NCBI RefSeq assembly: GCF_900098745.1
Contig: NZ_FQTT01000011.1
Location: forward strand, 220,237-284,236
DNA: 64,000 bases
Origin: Actinomyces glycerinitolerans
GTDB taxonomy: Bacteria; Actinomycetota; Actinomycetes; Actinomycetales; Actinomycetaceae
Direction: 5' to 3'
Below are positions 36,167 to 45,800 of the stretch, piece after piece. Below the pieces are notes generated by a model, which saw nothing but the letters and a program-made list of their open reading frames with translations, searched no databases and was not told the DNA's origin. Within the stretch, counting starts at the first letter, position 1. Each line of letters begins with the position of its first letter. The position numbers and the translations under genes were made by a program.

Positions 36167-36355
36167 GGCGCCATACTGGCCCGGCCGCAGCGGGCCGACA
36201 ACCCCGCACCGGCGTGGATAGTCTCACCTGAACAAGGCGTGTCAGCGGGAATACCACCGACGCTCGTCTAGCTCGGATCCCCCACACCCGACGGCCACCC
36301 ACGCCCTCCTCTTTTTGCCCTTAGCCGCACGGCCCCATACACGTATTAATTAGGG

Positions 36356-36392
36356 TTGACATACCTCACTACGTTGGATAGCGTCGTTATCC
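36356..36392 (+). promoter_or_regulatory. promoter and candidate operator of the carboxylesterase gene
   Basis: TTGACA (36356-36361), a 17-bp spacer and TAGCGT (36379-36384) form a near-consensus promoter. GGATA-N7-TATCC (36376-36380/36388-36392) straddles the -10 region and could be a repressor operator. The stretch 36167-36355 is AT-richer and has no gene. Confidence 0.5.
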
Positions 36393-36509
36393 AGCTGTGG
36401 AAGCTCATTGAGGAGAGGTCCGAGGTGATCGGCAGGGCCACGCACACGCGCCGGCCGGCACAGACCCGGCGGCGGACCCTGGCCGCCGCGCAAGAGGAGG
36501 AACACAGTC

Positions 36510-38000
36510 ATGCTGGTCCACACCGCGATCGGAACACTCCGAGCCGAAAGGGTCGGCCCGACCAACACCCCGGTTTACCGCATCCTCGGCATCCCCTACG
36601 CCCACGCAGAGCGCTTCCGGGCGCCGGAGCCAGTGACAACCGACCCGGGCGACGGCGTCGTCAACTCCGGGCGCGGACATTGCTTCCCCCAGCGACTCAT
36701 GCCGGGCTTCATGAACCTGTTCCTGCGTCATTTTCAGCTGCGCCCCGAATGGCAGCCGCGCCACGACATTCAGAGCGAGGACGCACTGCGCGTTAACGTC
36801 TGGACCTCCGGTTCGGACACCCCCAAGCCGGTGCTCGTATTCATCCACGGCGGTGACTGCGGCTCGGGCACGCTCCCCATCTACGACGGCACCCACCTGG
36901 CCGCGCAGGGCATTGTGGTGGTCACCGTCACCTACCGGATCGGAGTGCTGGGACACCTGCACGTGGTCGACGGCGACCGGATCAGCTGCGACCGCGCCCT
37001 GCTGGACCAGCAGGCTGCGTTGCGCTGGATCAAGGACAACATCTCCGCCCTCGGCGGCGACCCCGAGCGGATCACCCTGATGGGCCACTGCGGCGGCGCC
37101 CAGTACGCCCTCTACCAGGCACTCAACCCGGATAACCGCGACCTGTTCCACCGCCTCATCCTGTGCAGCGGACAGCGCGCCACCCCGCAGCCGCTGGACC
37201 CCGACGCCGAGCGGGACGCCTTCGCCCGCCTGCTGGCGGACAACCACCTGCGCGATTACCGGGAGTTGGCCGCCGCGCCGCTGAGCCGCTTGCTGCGGCT
37301 GGCACAGCCCACCATGACCCTGTCCACCACCATGGATCAGCCCTTCTTCAAGGTCGATCCGCGCGACGTACTGCGCGAGGGCGCTTTCCCGCATGTGGCG
37401 GTGCTGGTGGGCTCCACCAGCGACGAGTTCTCCATGATTGAGATCCCCATGTGGTATCGGCGCATGGGGATCGCCAAGACCCCGGAGGAGTTCGACCGCA
37501 CCACCACGCGCCTATACGGCCGCTGGGCCGCCCCCATCGCCGACGCCCTGCGCCCGGAGTCCACGGACCTGCCGGATCTGCAGATCAAGATGATGGAGCT
37601 GCTGGTTTTTCACAGCGCGGCACTGAACCTGATGGAACGACTATCGGCCCACACCACGGTCTACGGCTACCGCTTCGAGTACGTCCCGAACCTCTACCGG
37701 GGGCTGCGCTGCGCCTACCACGGCGCGGAAGTAGCGATCTTCTTCGGCAACCTGGATCGCATGCGCATCCCCATCACCGACGACAACCGCCGGGCGATGG
37801 CCGTCACGCAGCGGGACTGGCTCGGCTTCGTGAGGGACGGCGTCATGCCGCATCGGCCCGCCTTCGATGCGCAGGCGCGGATCACCCGCTACCGGGGCGA
37901 CGGCGAGACGATCCCATTCCCGCACCTGGAGCTGCTGCGCGAACTGGAGGGGACCGATCTGGCCCAGCGGGTGGTGAACGCCTATATGAGTCGCCGTTGA
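36510..38000 (+). CDS. type B carboxylesterase-like protein with Cys at the nucleophile position
   Basis: A 496-residue protein of the COesterase family, ATG 36510 after AGAGGAGGAA. Family landmarks are YRILGIPYA, EDALRVNVWTSG, the oxyanion loop VFIHGGDCGSG, ALRWIKDNISALGGDPERIT, the acid in GSTSDEFSMI and the His in CAYHGAEVAIFFGN. The elbow reads LMGHCGGAQ where the family has GESAGG, so Cys194 replaces the catalytic Ser and His replaces the preceding Glu. No signal peptide is seen. It may be a thiol hydrolase or a non-catalytic member; the rest of the triad is intact. Confidence 0.82.
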   Translation: MLVHTAIGTLRAERVGPTNTPVYRILGIPYAHAERFRAPEPVTTDPGDGVVNSGRGHCFPQRLMPGFMNLFLRHFQLRPEWQPRHDIQSEDALRVNVWTSGSDTPKPVLVFIHGGDCGSGTLPIYDGTHLAAQGIVVVTVTYRIGVLGHLHVVDGDRISCDRALLDQQAALRWIKDNISALGGDPERITLMGHCGGAQYALYQALNPDNRDLFHRLILCSGQRATPQPLDPDAERDAFARLLADNHLRDYRELAAAPLSRLLRLAQPTMTLSTTMDQPFFKVDPRDVLREGAFPHVAVLVGSTSDEFSMIEIPMWYRRMGIAKTPEEFDRTTTRLYGRWAAPIADALRPESTDLPDLQIKMMELLVFHSAALNLMERLSAHTTVYGYRFEYVPNLYRGLRCAYHGAEVAIFFGNLDRMRIPITDDNRRAMAVTQRDWLGFVRDGVMPHRPAFDAQARITRYRGDGETIPFPHLELLRELEGTDLAQRVVNAYMSRR

Positions 38001-38181
38001 CATCGACTCCGCACAACACTGCGGCGGAAAAGGTCCATCGGTGCCCACTTTGACGCGCACCACGCCCTACGACCGCCGCACCACTCGGCCTTTTCCGCCA
38101 TATCAAGCGGTTTCCGCCAGCGGCCGTATTGCGTCCCTCTGCCAAAATGGGCACCGATGGACATTCTGGCGTCTTCAACGG

Positions 38182-39780
38182 TCAGTCGTCGGCCTCGTCG
38201 GCATCCGTGCTGGACTTGCCGATGCCGAGCTTGCCGGTGGCGGGCGGGTTCGCGTCCAGGTAGGCCTGCTGTTCCTGGGTGGAGATGACGCCGGTCGCCT
38301 CGCCGGTGTCCACCGCCGGGCGGGCGGGCATGTCGGAGCCATCGGCGACGGCACCGCCCTGCGCCGCATCCCGGGCGAGTATGCGCCGACGCCGCACCTT
38401 GTCCCGGCGGGCGCGGCGGAGCTTCGCCCGCCCCTTGGCGACGGCGCGCAGGCGTGCGGCCTCGATCGGGTCGTCCGCTATGGGACGCTGCACGGCCGTG
38501 GCCTCCCCCACCGGCTCAACGCCGTCGGCGTTCGGTTTTTGCAGGGTGACGAGCTCCTCGGCCAGGCGCGCCACCTTCTCCGGCGTGGGGTCGTGGGCGA
38601 CGTCCACGTTGTCGACCTCCACGCGGGTGCGCGGCAGGGCGTAGGGGGCCTCCCGCTGCAGCCAGGCGACCAGCTCCTCGCGCAGCTGGCACTGGAGGGT
38701 GAACACGTCGGCGTTATTGGCGCCGGAGACGGCCACCCGCACGGTGACGGTACCCGCGGAGGTATCGGTGACGTCCACGGAGGCGACCCGCCCGTCCCAC
38801 ACGGACGAACCGGACAGGATCCGTTCCACCTCGGCGCGCAGGGCCGCCACCGGCGCGCGCCAGTCCAGGTCGATGGTGAAGGTACCGGTCAGCTGACTGC
38901 CGCGGCGCGACCAGTTGGCGAAGGGGTTCTGAGTGAAGTAGGTGGAGGGGAAGATCAGGCGCCGCCCGTCCCACACGCGCACCACCACGTAGGTCAGGGT
39001 GATCTCCTCGATGAAGCCCTGCTCGTCGTTGACCACCACGACGTCGTCCACGCGGATGGCGTCGGTGGTGGCCAGCTGGATGCCGGCGAAGAGATTGCCC
39101 AGGGTCGACTGGGCGGCCAGGCCGGCAACGACCGAGACCAGTCCGGCGGAGGCCAGCAGGGAGGCCATGGCCACACGCGCCGAGGGGAAGGTCATGGCGG
39201 CGCCGACGAGCCCGCAGATCACGATGATGAACTCCGCTACGCGCCGCAGCACCTGCGCCTGAGTGGTGATGCGCTTGGTGCGGTCGACGTCGCCGTGGGC
39301 GCGCACCCCGATTACGATGGAGGACTCCACCGCCTTGGCCACTCCCACCACCACCCAGGTGGCGGACAGGATGATGCCGATCACCAGGGCGTGGAGCACG
39401 AACTGCGCCCAGTCCGGCTGGGAGAGGTCGAAGAAGGCGATCTGCCCGCCGACGAAGGCTCCGATCAGCGCCGCCAGCACGTACATGGGGTTGCGGCAGA
39501 AGCGGATCAGCTCGGCGTACAGCGCCCGACGCTGCCCCATGGCGCGCAGGACGACGACGAGTATGAGTACCAGCGCAATGCCGATGAGCACCCCAATACC
39601 CGCCCGCCAGGCCAGCGCGAATACGTCGGCGGTGGCCTCCACGACCGCCTCGGCGGCGTCGGCAGCACCTTCGGTGGCCGAGGAGGTGGCGGAATCGCTG
39701 GGGTTATCGGCACTCAGGACCGCGGTCAGGGCTGTGAGGGCGCGTGCTGGTGCGGCTAGTGCAGCGGGTGCGATGACCAT
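38182..39780 (-). CDS. MscS family mechanosensitive channel
   Basis: A 532-residue channel protein from ATG 39780; a GTG at 39846 would give 554 residues, and neither has a clear ribosome binding site. Five hydrophobic segments precede the pore helix region VAMASLLASAGLVSVVAGLA and AAQSTLGNLFAGIQLATTDA. The beta domain has DDVVVVNDEQGFIEEITLTY and RRLIFPSTYFTQNPFANWSR. The C-terminal ~150 residues are charged, partly basic (AKGRAKLRRARRDKVRRRR) and probably cytosolic. It protects against hypo-osmotic shock. Confidence 0.9.
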   Translation of the reverse strand: MVIAPAALAAPARALTALTAVLSADNPSDSATSSATEGAADAAEAVVEATADVFALAWRAGIGVLIGIALVLILVVVLRAMGQRRALYAELIRFCRNPMYVLAALIGAFVGGQIAFFDLSQPDWAQFVLHALVIGIILSATWVVVGVAKAVESSIVIGVRAHGDVDRTKRITTQAQVLRRVAEFIIVICGLVGAAMTFPSARVAMASLLASAGLVSVVAGLAAQSTLGNLFAGIQLATTDAIRVDDVVVVNDEQGFIEEITLTYVVVRVWDGRRLIFPSTYFTQNPFANWSRRGSQLTGTFTIDLDWRAPVAALRAEVERILSGSSVWDGRVASVDVTDTSAGTVTVRVAVSGANNADVFTLQCQLREELVAWLQREAPYALPRTRVEVDNVDVAHDPTPEKVARLAEELVTLQKPNADGVEPVGEATAVQRPIADDPIEAARLRAVAKGRAKLRRARRDKVRRRRILARDAAQGGAVADGSDMPARPAVDTGEATGVISTQEQQAYLDANPPATGKLGIGKSSTDADEADD

Positions 39781-39888
39781 GTGCCCAAGACTAGGGCCCG
39801 GCGCTGTGCCCGAGCTGTGCAGGTCCGGGACATGGTCGTCATTCACATCACTGCGGTTCCGACCACTCGGGCGTCGGCCGCGCCACCG

Positions 39889-40836
39889 TCAACCGGTGAC
39901 CAGCGGTAGCCCCGCGAGGACGGATCCCAGGGCGAGCAGCTCGCGGGGAAGGTACTCGGCCACCGTCAGCCCGACGACGTCGGCCGCCTCGCCGAGGTCG
40001 GCAATCAGGCGGTGCACCTGGGCGGCAGTGAGCCCGCCGGATACCCGCCCGAGACCGAGGGCGACCTCGTCGGCGTCGATCGTGTCGACGTCGAAGTGGA
40101 TAGCCAGGCGGGAGGCGCCGGTGGCGTGGAGCCAGTCGATGAGGGGGCGGGTGTCCACGCGCAGATCATCCGGCCCGAAGGCGGTAATGCCCCAGCTCGA
40201 CACGTGCTCGTCGCAGTCGGGCTCCCACTCGTGCAGGCCGGCCCAGGCGATGCGGGAGGGGTCGATGCGGGACGGCAGATGTGACAGGACCTCGGCATCG
40301 CCCCTGCCGGCCAGGGCGGTTACGGCCATGGCGTGGTAGCCGTCGTAGCCGGTGTCGGGGGTGTCGACGTCGGGGTGGGAGTCGATCCAGACCACGGCGA
40401 GGTCGTCGCCGTACTTGTTGGCGAGCCAGGCGAATGGGGCGACGGAGACGGAGCACTCGCCGCCGATGGTGAGGATGCGCTCGACGCCCGGGTGGGAGTC
40501 GATGGTCCGCACGGCGGCGTCGATGCCGGCCAGGATGGCGCTGCGCGATTCGATGCCGCCGGTGGAGCCCTCGGGGCCGTCCGGGCCGGCGAGCTCGGTC
40601 AGATCGACGGGGACCGTCGCGGTGGGGCCGGCGGCGGGCGGGAGCAGGGCGGCCAGGGCACGGGCGCCGGCCATGTAGCCGCGACGGGCGACCGGCGCCG
40701 GGAGTTCCGGGACGAGCGCGCCGGCGTTGCCATAGCCGGCACCCTGCCATTGGGGCCAGATCAGCCGCAGGGTGGCGGGGTCGTCGTTGGGCGGGTAGGA
40801 GGGGAGGAATCCGGGGACGTGCTGCGCTGCGCTCAC
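39889..40836 (-). CDS. arginase/agmatinase family (ureohydrolase) protein
   Basis: A 315-residue protein, start GTG 40836 because upstream codons fall in the divergent promoter. Manganese-ligand blocks are recognisable: ILTIGGECSVSVAPFAWLA (GGxH becomes GGEC), VVWIDSHPDVDTPDTGYDGY (the DAHxD motif reads DSHPD) and AIHFDVDTID. The usual GGDHS His is replaced by Glu-Cys, so one metal ligand is altered and true arginase activity is uncertain. It could act on another guanidino compound. It is divergent from padR. Confidence 0.8.
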   Translation of the reverse strand: MSAAQHVPGFLPSYPPNDDPATLRLIWPQWQGAGYGNAGALVPELPAPVARRGYMAGARALAALLPPAAGPTATVPVDLTELAGPDGPEGSTGGIESRSAILAGIDAAVRTIDSHPGVERILTIGGECSVSVAPFAWLANKYGDDLAVVWIDSHPDVDTPDTGYDGYHAMAVTALAGRGDAEVLSHLPSRIDPSRIAWAGLHEWEPDCDEHVSSWGITAFGPDDLRVDTRPLIDWLHATGASRLAIHFDVDTIDADEVALGLGRVSGGLTAAQVHRLIADLGEAADVVGLTVAEYLPRELLALGSVLAGLPLVTG

Positions 40837-40884
40837 GGCTTCAGGGTAGGCGTAAGAGAGGAACAGCCAGCAATAGACCACTAG

Positions 40885-40909
40885 ACGTACTACGTCTGCC
40901 GTAGTACGT
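40885..40909. promoter_or_regulatory. perfect palindrome, probable PadR operator
   Basis: ACGTACTACG (40885-40894) and its complement CGTAGTACGT (40900-40909) flank the 5-base spacer TCTGC. It lies between the divergent arginase-family and padR genes, 70 bp before padR. Its dyad symmetry and place fit autoregulation by PadR and perhaps joint control of the divergent gene. Confidence 0.65.
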
Positions 40910-40916
40910 TGGACGT

Positions 40917-40982
40917 ATGGACACCGTCGCAACCCTCGATCGGCCCCCCGCGGCCGCACGACCCCGGAGATCGTCGCCATGA
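40917..40982 (+). CDS. possible 21-residue leader peptide before padR
   Basis: An ATG eight bases after the palindrome opens a frame of 21 codons, Pro/Ala/Arg-rich. Its TGA overlaps the padR ATG (CCATGATC), giving a 4-base start-stop overlap. No ribosome binding site precedes it, so if real it would be translated from a leaderless transcript and couple translation to padR. Confidence 0.3.
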   Translation: MDTVATLDRPPAAARPRRSSP

Positions 40983-41332
40983 TCAGCGCCGACGCCATCC
41001 GCGGCTACATCGACCTGATCGCGCTCACACTGTTGCGCGACCGTCCCTCCTACGCCTACGAGCTCGCCAAGACCATCGCCGAGGTGGCACAGGGGCAGTA
41101 CACGATCAAGCAGACCACGCTGTACTCCGCACTCAAACGCCTGGAGTCGGCGGGACTGGTCTCCTCCTTCGCGGACACCAGCGAGTCGGGCAAGCCCCGC
41201 ACCTACTACCGCCTCACGGACGCCGGACGTACCCACCTGAACGACAAGCTCGCCGAGTGGGAGGACACCAAGGCCCTCATCGACCGCTTCGCCCTGTACG
41301 CCTCCGCTCACCCCTCCTCCGCTGAGCCCTGA
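40979..41332 (+). CDS. PadR family transcriptional regulator
   Basis: A 117-residue winged-helix repressor of normal PadR subfamily length. The domain is clear: GYIDLIALTLLRDRPSYAYE, LYSALKRLESAGLVSSF (the TLYxxLxRLExxGLV recognition element) and RTYYRLTDAGRTHL. It is followed after 59 bp by a membrane protein with a permease-prefix domain, the usual partner of PadR genes, which it probably represses together with itself through the upstream palindrome. Confidence 0.92.
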   Translation: MISADAIRGYIDLIALTLLRDRPSYAYELAKTIAEVAQGQYTIKQTTLYSALKRLESAGLVSSFADTSESGKPRTYYRLTDAGRTHLNDKLAEWEDTKALIDRFALYASAHPSSAEP

Positions 41333-41391
41333 TCCACCGACCGCCCGTAAAGGCGCGAATCACCCGCCCCCTCCAAGCAGACAAGGAGCCC

Positions 41392-42492
41392 ATGATGGAC
41401 ACCATCGACACTTTTCTCGAGGCCATGTTCGCCCCCTACCCAGCCACCCCGCGCCTGTTGGAGGCCAAGCAGGAGCTCCACGCCATGATGGAGGACGCCT
41501 ACGCCGACGCCATCGCCTCCGGGAAGTCACACAACGAGGCGGTCGGGTCGGTGATCACCGACTTCGGCAATCTGGAGGAACTGGCGCCCGTGCTCGGCAT
41601 CCTTCCCGATATCCGTGGCGCCGAGGCCGGGACGACCGCTGCTGGCGAGCACGGCGCCGCGAGCAGCAGCGACACCGGCACCCCGACCACGCCCGGCACG
41701 ACGTCGTCGGAGTACCCCGTCATCACGCTGCCGGAGGCGCAGGCACTGGCCGAGGCGCGTCGCACCACCGGCACCCTGCTCGGCAATGGCGTCGCCCTGT
41801 GCGTGCTGGCGGCGGTGCCGCTGTTCCTGCTCCCCGGTCTGTCGCGGAACGACGGCCTGGGTCTCATCCCCCTGAACGAGGACCAGGCTTCAACGCTCGG
41901 ACTCGTTCTGACGCTTGTCCTAGTGGCGCTCGCGGTATCCGTGCTGATACGCCGCCACCGGGCCTTCACCGGCCTCACCCACCTGACGGACGGAAAGTTC
42001 ACGCGTAATCCGGTCGTCTCCGCTTGGACCGCGAGACTGCGGCTGGAGCACGAGGGAGTGCGGTCGCGGGCGCTGAGCATCGCCGTCGCCCTGTGGATCA
42101 TGGCTCCAATCCCCACCGTGGGGGCAGGCATCCTATTCCAGGAGTCAGCCGACCGCTCCGGGCCGCCGCTGGGTCTAGTCCTCACCCTGTTCATGGTCGC
42201 GGCCGGTCTGCGGATCTTCCTGCCGACCACATGGGCGTCCATGACGCATACGACCGTCACCGAGGAGGGCCGTCCCGCCGACGCCGCACCCACCTGGCGC
42301 AACCCCGAGGAGAACCCGTTCATTGAGGCGATCGCCGGGCCATACTGGATCGGCTGTGTAGTCATCTACCTCGCCTGGTCCTTCATCTCCTCCGACTGGG
42401 GCATCACCTGGATGATCTGGCCGATTGCGGGCGCCCTGTTCGGCGCGATCGCCGCAGGCGAGGCCGGCCTGCGCTCCTGGCGCTCCCGCTGA
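41392..42492 (+). CDS. permease-prefix (HAAS-like) domain membrane protein
   Basis: A 366-residue protein after an AAGGAG site. Residues 1-75 form the helical prefix seen in PadR-linked permeases (ATPRLLEAKQELHAMMEDAY, then ADAIASGKSHNEAVGSVITD and FGNLEEL). A Ser/Thr/Gly linker follows, then about six transmembrane helices in pairs. The family is thought to link membrane stress to PadR control. There is no ATPase partner in the operon. It ends at the CRISPR leader. Confidence 0.8.
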   Translation: MMDTIDTFLEAMFAPYPATPRLLEAKQELHAMMEDAYADAIASGKSHNEAVGSVITDFGNLEELAPVLGILPDIRGAEAGTTAAGEHGAASSSDTGTPTTPGTTSSEYPVITLPEAQALAEARRTTGTLLGNGVALCVLAAVPLFLLPGLSRNDGLGLIPLNEDQASTLGLVLTLVLVALAVSVLIRRHRAFTGLTHLTDGKFTRNPVVSAWTARLRLEHEGVRSRALSIAVALWIMAPIPTVGAGILFQESADRSGPPLGLVLTLFMVAAGLRIFLPTTWASMTHTTVTEEGRPADAAPTWRNPEENPFIEAIAGPYWIGCVVIYLAWSFISSDWGITWMIWPIAGALFGAIAAGEAGLRSWRSR

Positions 42493-42821
42493 CAAACCGC
42501 CGTGCCGCAGCGTCCCCGCATCACTGAGATCGGTTGAACCTGTTTCGATGAGGGTAACCTGGCGCGTGTAGGCACTGCGAGTTCGAGGAGGAACATCTCA
42601 TGCTCGTCAACCAACACGCAGGCTCACCGAACCGAAGGACGCCGACTGCGTGCGAGCGCTCCGGTGCCGACCGATTCCCTGGGAAGCGCTCGAGTTCGCG
42701 GCATGACGCGGTTTTCTTACCATTCGCCGAGCAGGGCACCGTGGCTGAGTCATGCGTTTCAACGGCAGCGCTCGCGAGATCAGGTACAATCCTTGGCATG
42801 CTGCGGCAAAATTAGCGAGCT
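42493..42821 (+). promoter_or_regulatory. CRISPR leader with promoter
   Basis: This non-core stretch precedes the first CRISPR repeat. The last repeats at the far right end of the array are degenerate, which places the leader here. TACAAT at 42785-42790, 32 bp before repeat 1, is a candidate -10 for the array transcript. A second promoter-like pair (TTGAAC then TAACCT near 42534-42560) precedes a ribosome-binding-site-led small frame in the leader. Confidence 0.65.
42601..42816 (+). CDS. possible small ORF inside the CRISPR leader
   Basis: GAGGAGG stands 8 bp before an ATG at 42601 that opens a 71-codon frame ending TAG six bases before the first repeat. The product is Arg/Ser/Ala-rich with three Cys and matches no family I know. 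The ribosome binding site is the only positive evidence. It may be a remnant or a leader ORF whose translation reaches the array start. Confidence 0.25.
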
Positions 42822-45800
42822 GTCTTCCCGGTCTCCACGACCGGGCTCCATTGAGGCAGGCCGTCGGCGGCTTGCTGCGCGAAGTAGCCAGTCGTCTTCC
42901 CGGTCTCCACGACCGGGCTCCATTGAGGCCTAGTCTCCGGTAACGTACACGTCCCTTGCTTGGCGTCTTCCCGGTCTCCACGACCGGGCTCCATTGAGGC
43001 ATTGTCGAGATTGGCGGCCGCGTGGCTAGCAGGGAGGTCTTCCCGGTCTCCACGACCGGGCTCCATTGAGGCTGAACGGCAACGCGGTCACGAAGATCGT
43101 TCAGGGCGTCTTCCCGGTCTCCACGACCGGGCTCCATTGAGGCAGGCTGATACTCGGTGTAGTCGTAACCCATCGCCGGTCTTCCCGGTCTCCACGACCG
43201 GGCTCCATTGAGGCCTTCCTAGTCTCAGGGTCCGATCCTGACGATGCTGAGTCTTCCCGGTCTCCACGACCGGGCTCCATTGAGGCTGATGGATCAGGAC
43301 CAGCTCGGTGAGCGTGACGGCGCGTCTTCCCGGTCTCCACGACCGGGCTCCATTGAGGCTAGATGGAGCCGGTACTGAGCTCCGGCGGAACATAAGTCTT
43401 CCCGGTCTCCACGACCGGGCTCCATTGAGGCCTTCGAACAGCTGGCCGAATTCCTCCGCGTCGTATGTGCGGGTCTTCCCGGTCTCCACGACCGGGCTCC
43501 ATTGAGGCTCTGCCTGCCCGAGGTACTCGACGAGAGCCTGCGTGGTCTTCCCGGTCTCCACGACCGGGCTCCATTGAGGCGCGTACATCTGCAGATGCGA
43601 CTCGGTCAGGGCCGTCATGTCTTCCCGGTCTCCACGACCGGGCTCCATTGAGGCCTTGTCTCCTTCTCGGTCGTGTTTACGGCGTCGATTGTCTTCCCGG
43701 TCTCCACGACCGGGCTCCATTGAGGCCATGATGGCCTGCCGTGTGGCAGGCGGGAATCCGGGTCTTCCCGGTCTCCACGACCGGGCTCCATTGAGGCTCC
43801 GCGAGAGACACGGTGTCGAACGCCTGCCCACTGGTCTTCCCGGTCTCCACGACCGGGCTCCATTGAGGCGTCGGGGTTGGGTTGGTGCTCATTGCTTCTC
43901 CTAGGTCTTCCCGGTCTCCACGACCGGGCTCCATTGAGGCTCGCTACTCATCAGGGCCACGTACTCGGCCAGATCGTCTTCCCGGTCTCCACGACCGGGC
44001 TCCATTGAGGCAACTCGACAGGGGACTGGGCGCTACGACCCTGCGCCCGTCTTCCCGGTCTCCAAGGCCGGGCTCCATTGAGGCCCCACGCACGGGTGAG
44101 CTTGAACTGATCGCGCATGCGTCTTCCCGGTCTCCAAGGCCGGGCTCCATTGAGGCTGAACCAGCCCCGCAAACACGACAGTGGCCGGGGAGGTCTTCCC
44201 GGTCTCCAAGGCCGGGCTCCATTGAGGCGATCTTGTAGTCGTTCTGCTGCCACTCCATCATCTGGTCTTCCCGGTCTCCAAGGCCGGGCTCCATTGAGGC
44301 TTGCCGGCGGTCGCCCACGTGCTGGGAATGAACTGGTCTTCCCGGTCTCCACGACCGGGCTCCATTGAGGCCCGTAGGTGAGGGTGGACAGGTCGCGTCC
44401 GCATCGGGTCTTCCCGGTCTCCACGACCGGGCTCCATTGAGGCCATCGTCAGCCTCCTTGTCGACGAGGGCCCTAAGCGGTCTTCCCGGTCTCCACGACC
44501 GGGCTCCATTGAGGCGATTCATCTCAGGTGCTCACGTATGGGTGCCTGCCGGTCTTCCCGGTCTCCACGACCGGGCTCCATTGAGGCGAGGCTGGTCGCC
44601 GCTACATCTCTCCGGTCAGCTACGTCTTCCCGGTCTCCACGACCGGGCTCCATTGAGGCACGTCGCCGGAGTTGGCTCGGCTCATAGCCTCAACGAGTCT
44701 TCCCGGTCTCCAAGGCCGGGCTCCATTGAGGCGACGGGTCCTCCTGCAAGTCCGGGCGCAGCGACACGTCTTCCCGGTCTCCAAGGCCGGGCTCCATTGA
44801 GGCGGGGTAGGTGATGAATCCGAGGGTGTTGGGGTTTTCGTCTTCCCGGTCTCCAAGGCCGGGCTCCATTGAGGCTGGAGGATTGGGTCAGTCATTGTTG
44901 TGCTCCAAGGCGTCTTCCCGGTCTCCACAACCGGGCTCCATTGAGGCGTGTTGACCTGAGCCGGGTAGCTCAGCGGCGCGGGCGTCTTCCCGGTCTCCAC
45001 GACCGGGCTCCATTGAGGCACGAGCTCGGCAGGCGCGGGCTCGCCACGCGATCCCGTCTTCCCGGTCTCCAAGGCCGGGCTCCATTGAGGCTCTGCCCAG
45101 TGTCCACAGTGAATCCTGACCACGCCCGTCTTCCCGGTCTCCAAGGCCGGGCTCCATTGAGGCCTGAGGTCGGTGGGGGTGACCTGGGCGAAGGGGTCGA
45201 GTCTTCCCGGTCTCCAAGGCCGGGCTCCATTGAGGCGAACTCCCAGCCTCCGGAGTACGTACTCCCCGGGTGTCTTCCCGGTCTCCACGACCAGGCTCCA
45301 TTGAGGCATTCCGTCAACCTGGGCGCAGTACGGGATGGACGGGTCTTCCCGATCTCCACGACCGGGCTCCATTGAGGCGGTCCGACCGCTGGCCTACGGC
45401 ACCAATCATCCGCATGTCTTCCCGGTCTCCACGACCGGGCTCCATTGAGGCGCTCCACCGAAAAGCGTATCCGTCCTATGGGCACTCGGTCTTCCCGGTC
45501 TCCACGACCGGGCTCCATTGAGGCATCATGAGAGTCGCATTGACCACGCCGGCGATACCGTGTCTTCCCGGTCTTCAAGGCCGGGCTCCATTGAGGCGGC
45601 GCCGGCTGGTTGAGGTCGATTGGTGCAGTGCGCAGGTCTTCCCGGTCTTCAAGGCCGGGCTCCATTGAGGCCGATCGGCAGCTGCTGCGATGCCCGGCTC
45701 GTCGACGTCTTCCCGGTCTCCAAGGCCAGGCTCCATTGAGGCTCATTGGGCCTCCCTGTAGGTGTCGACCGCGCTGGGTCTTCCCGGTCTCCAAGGCCGG

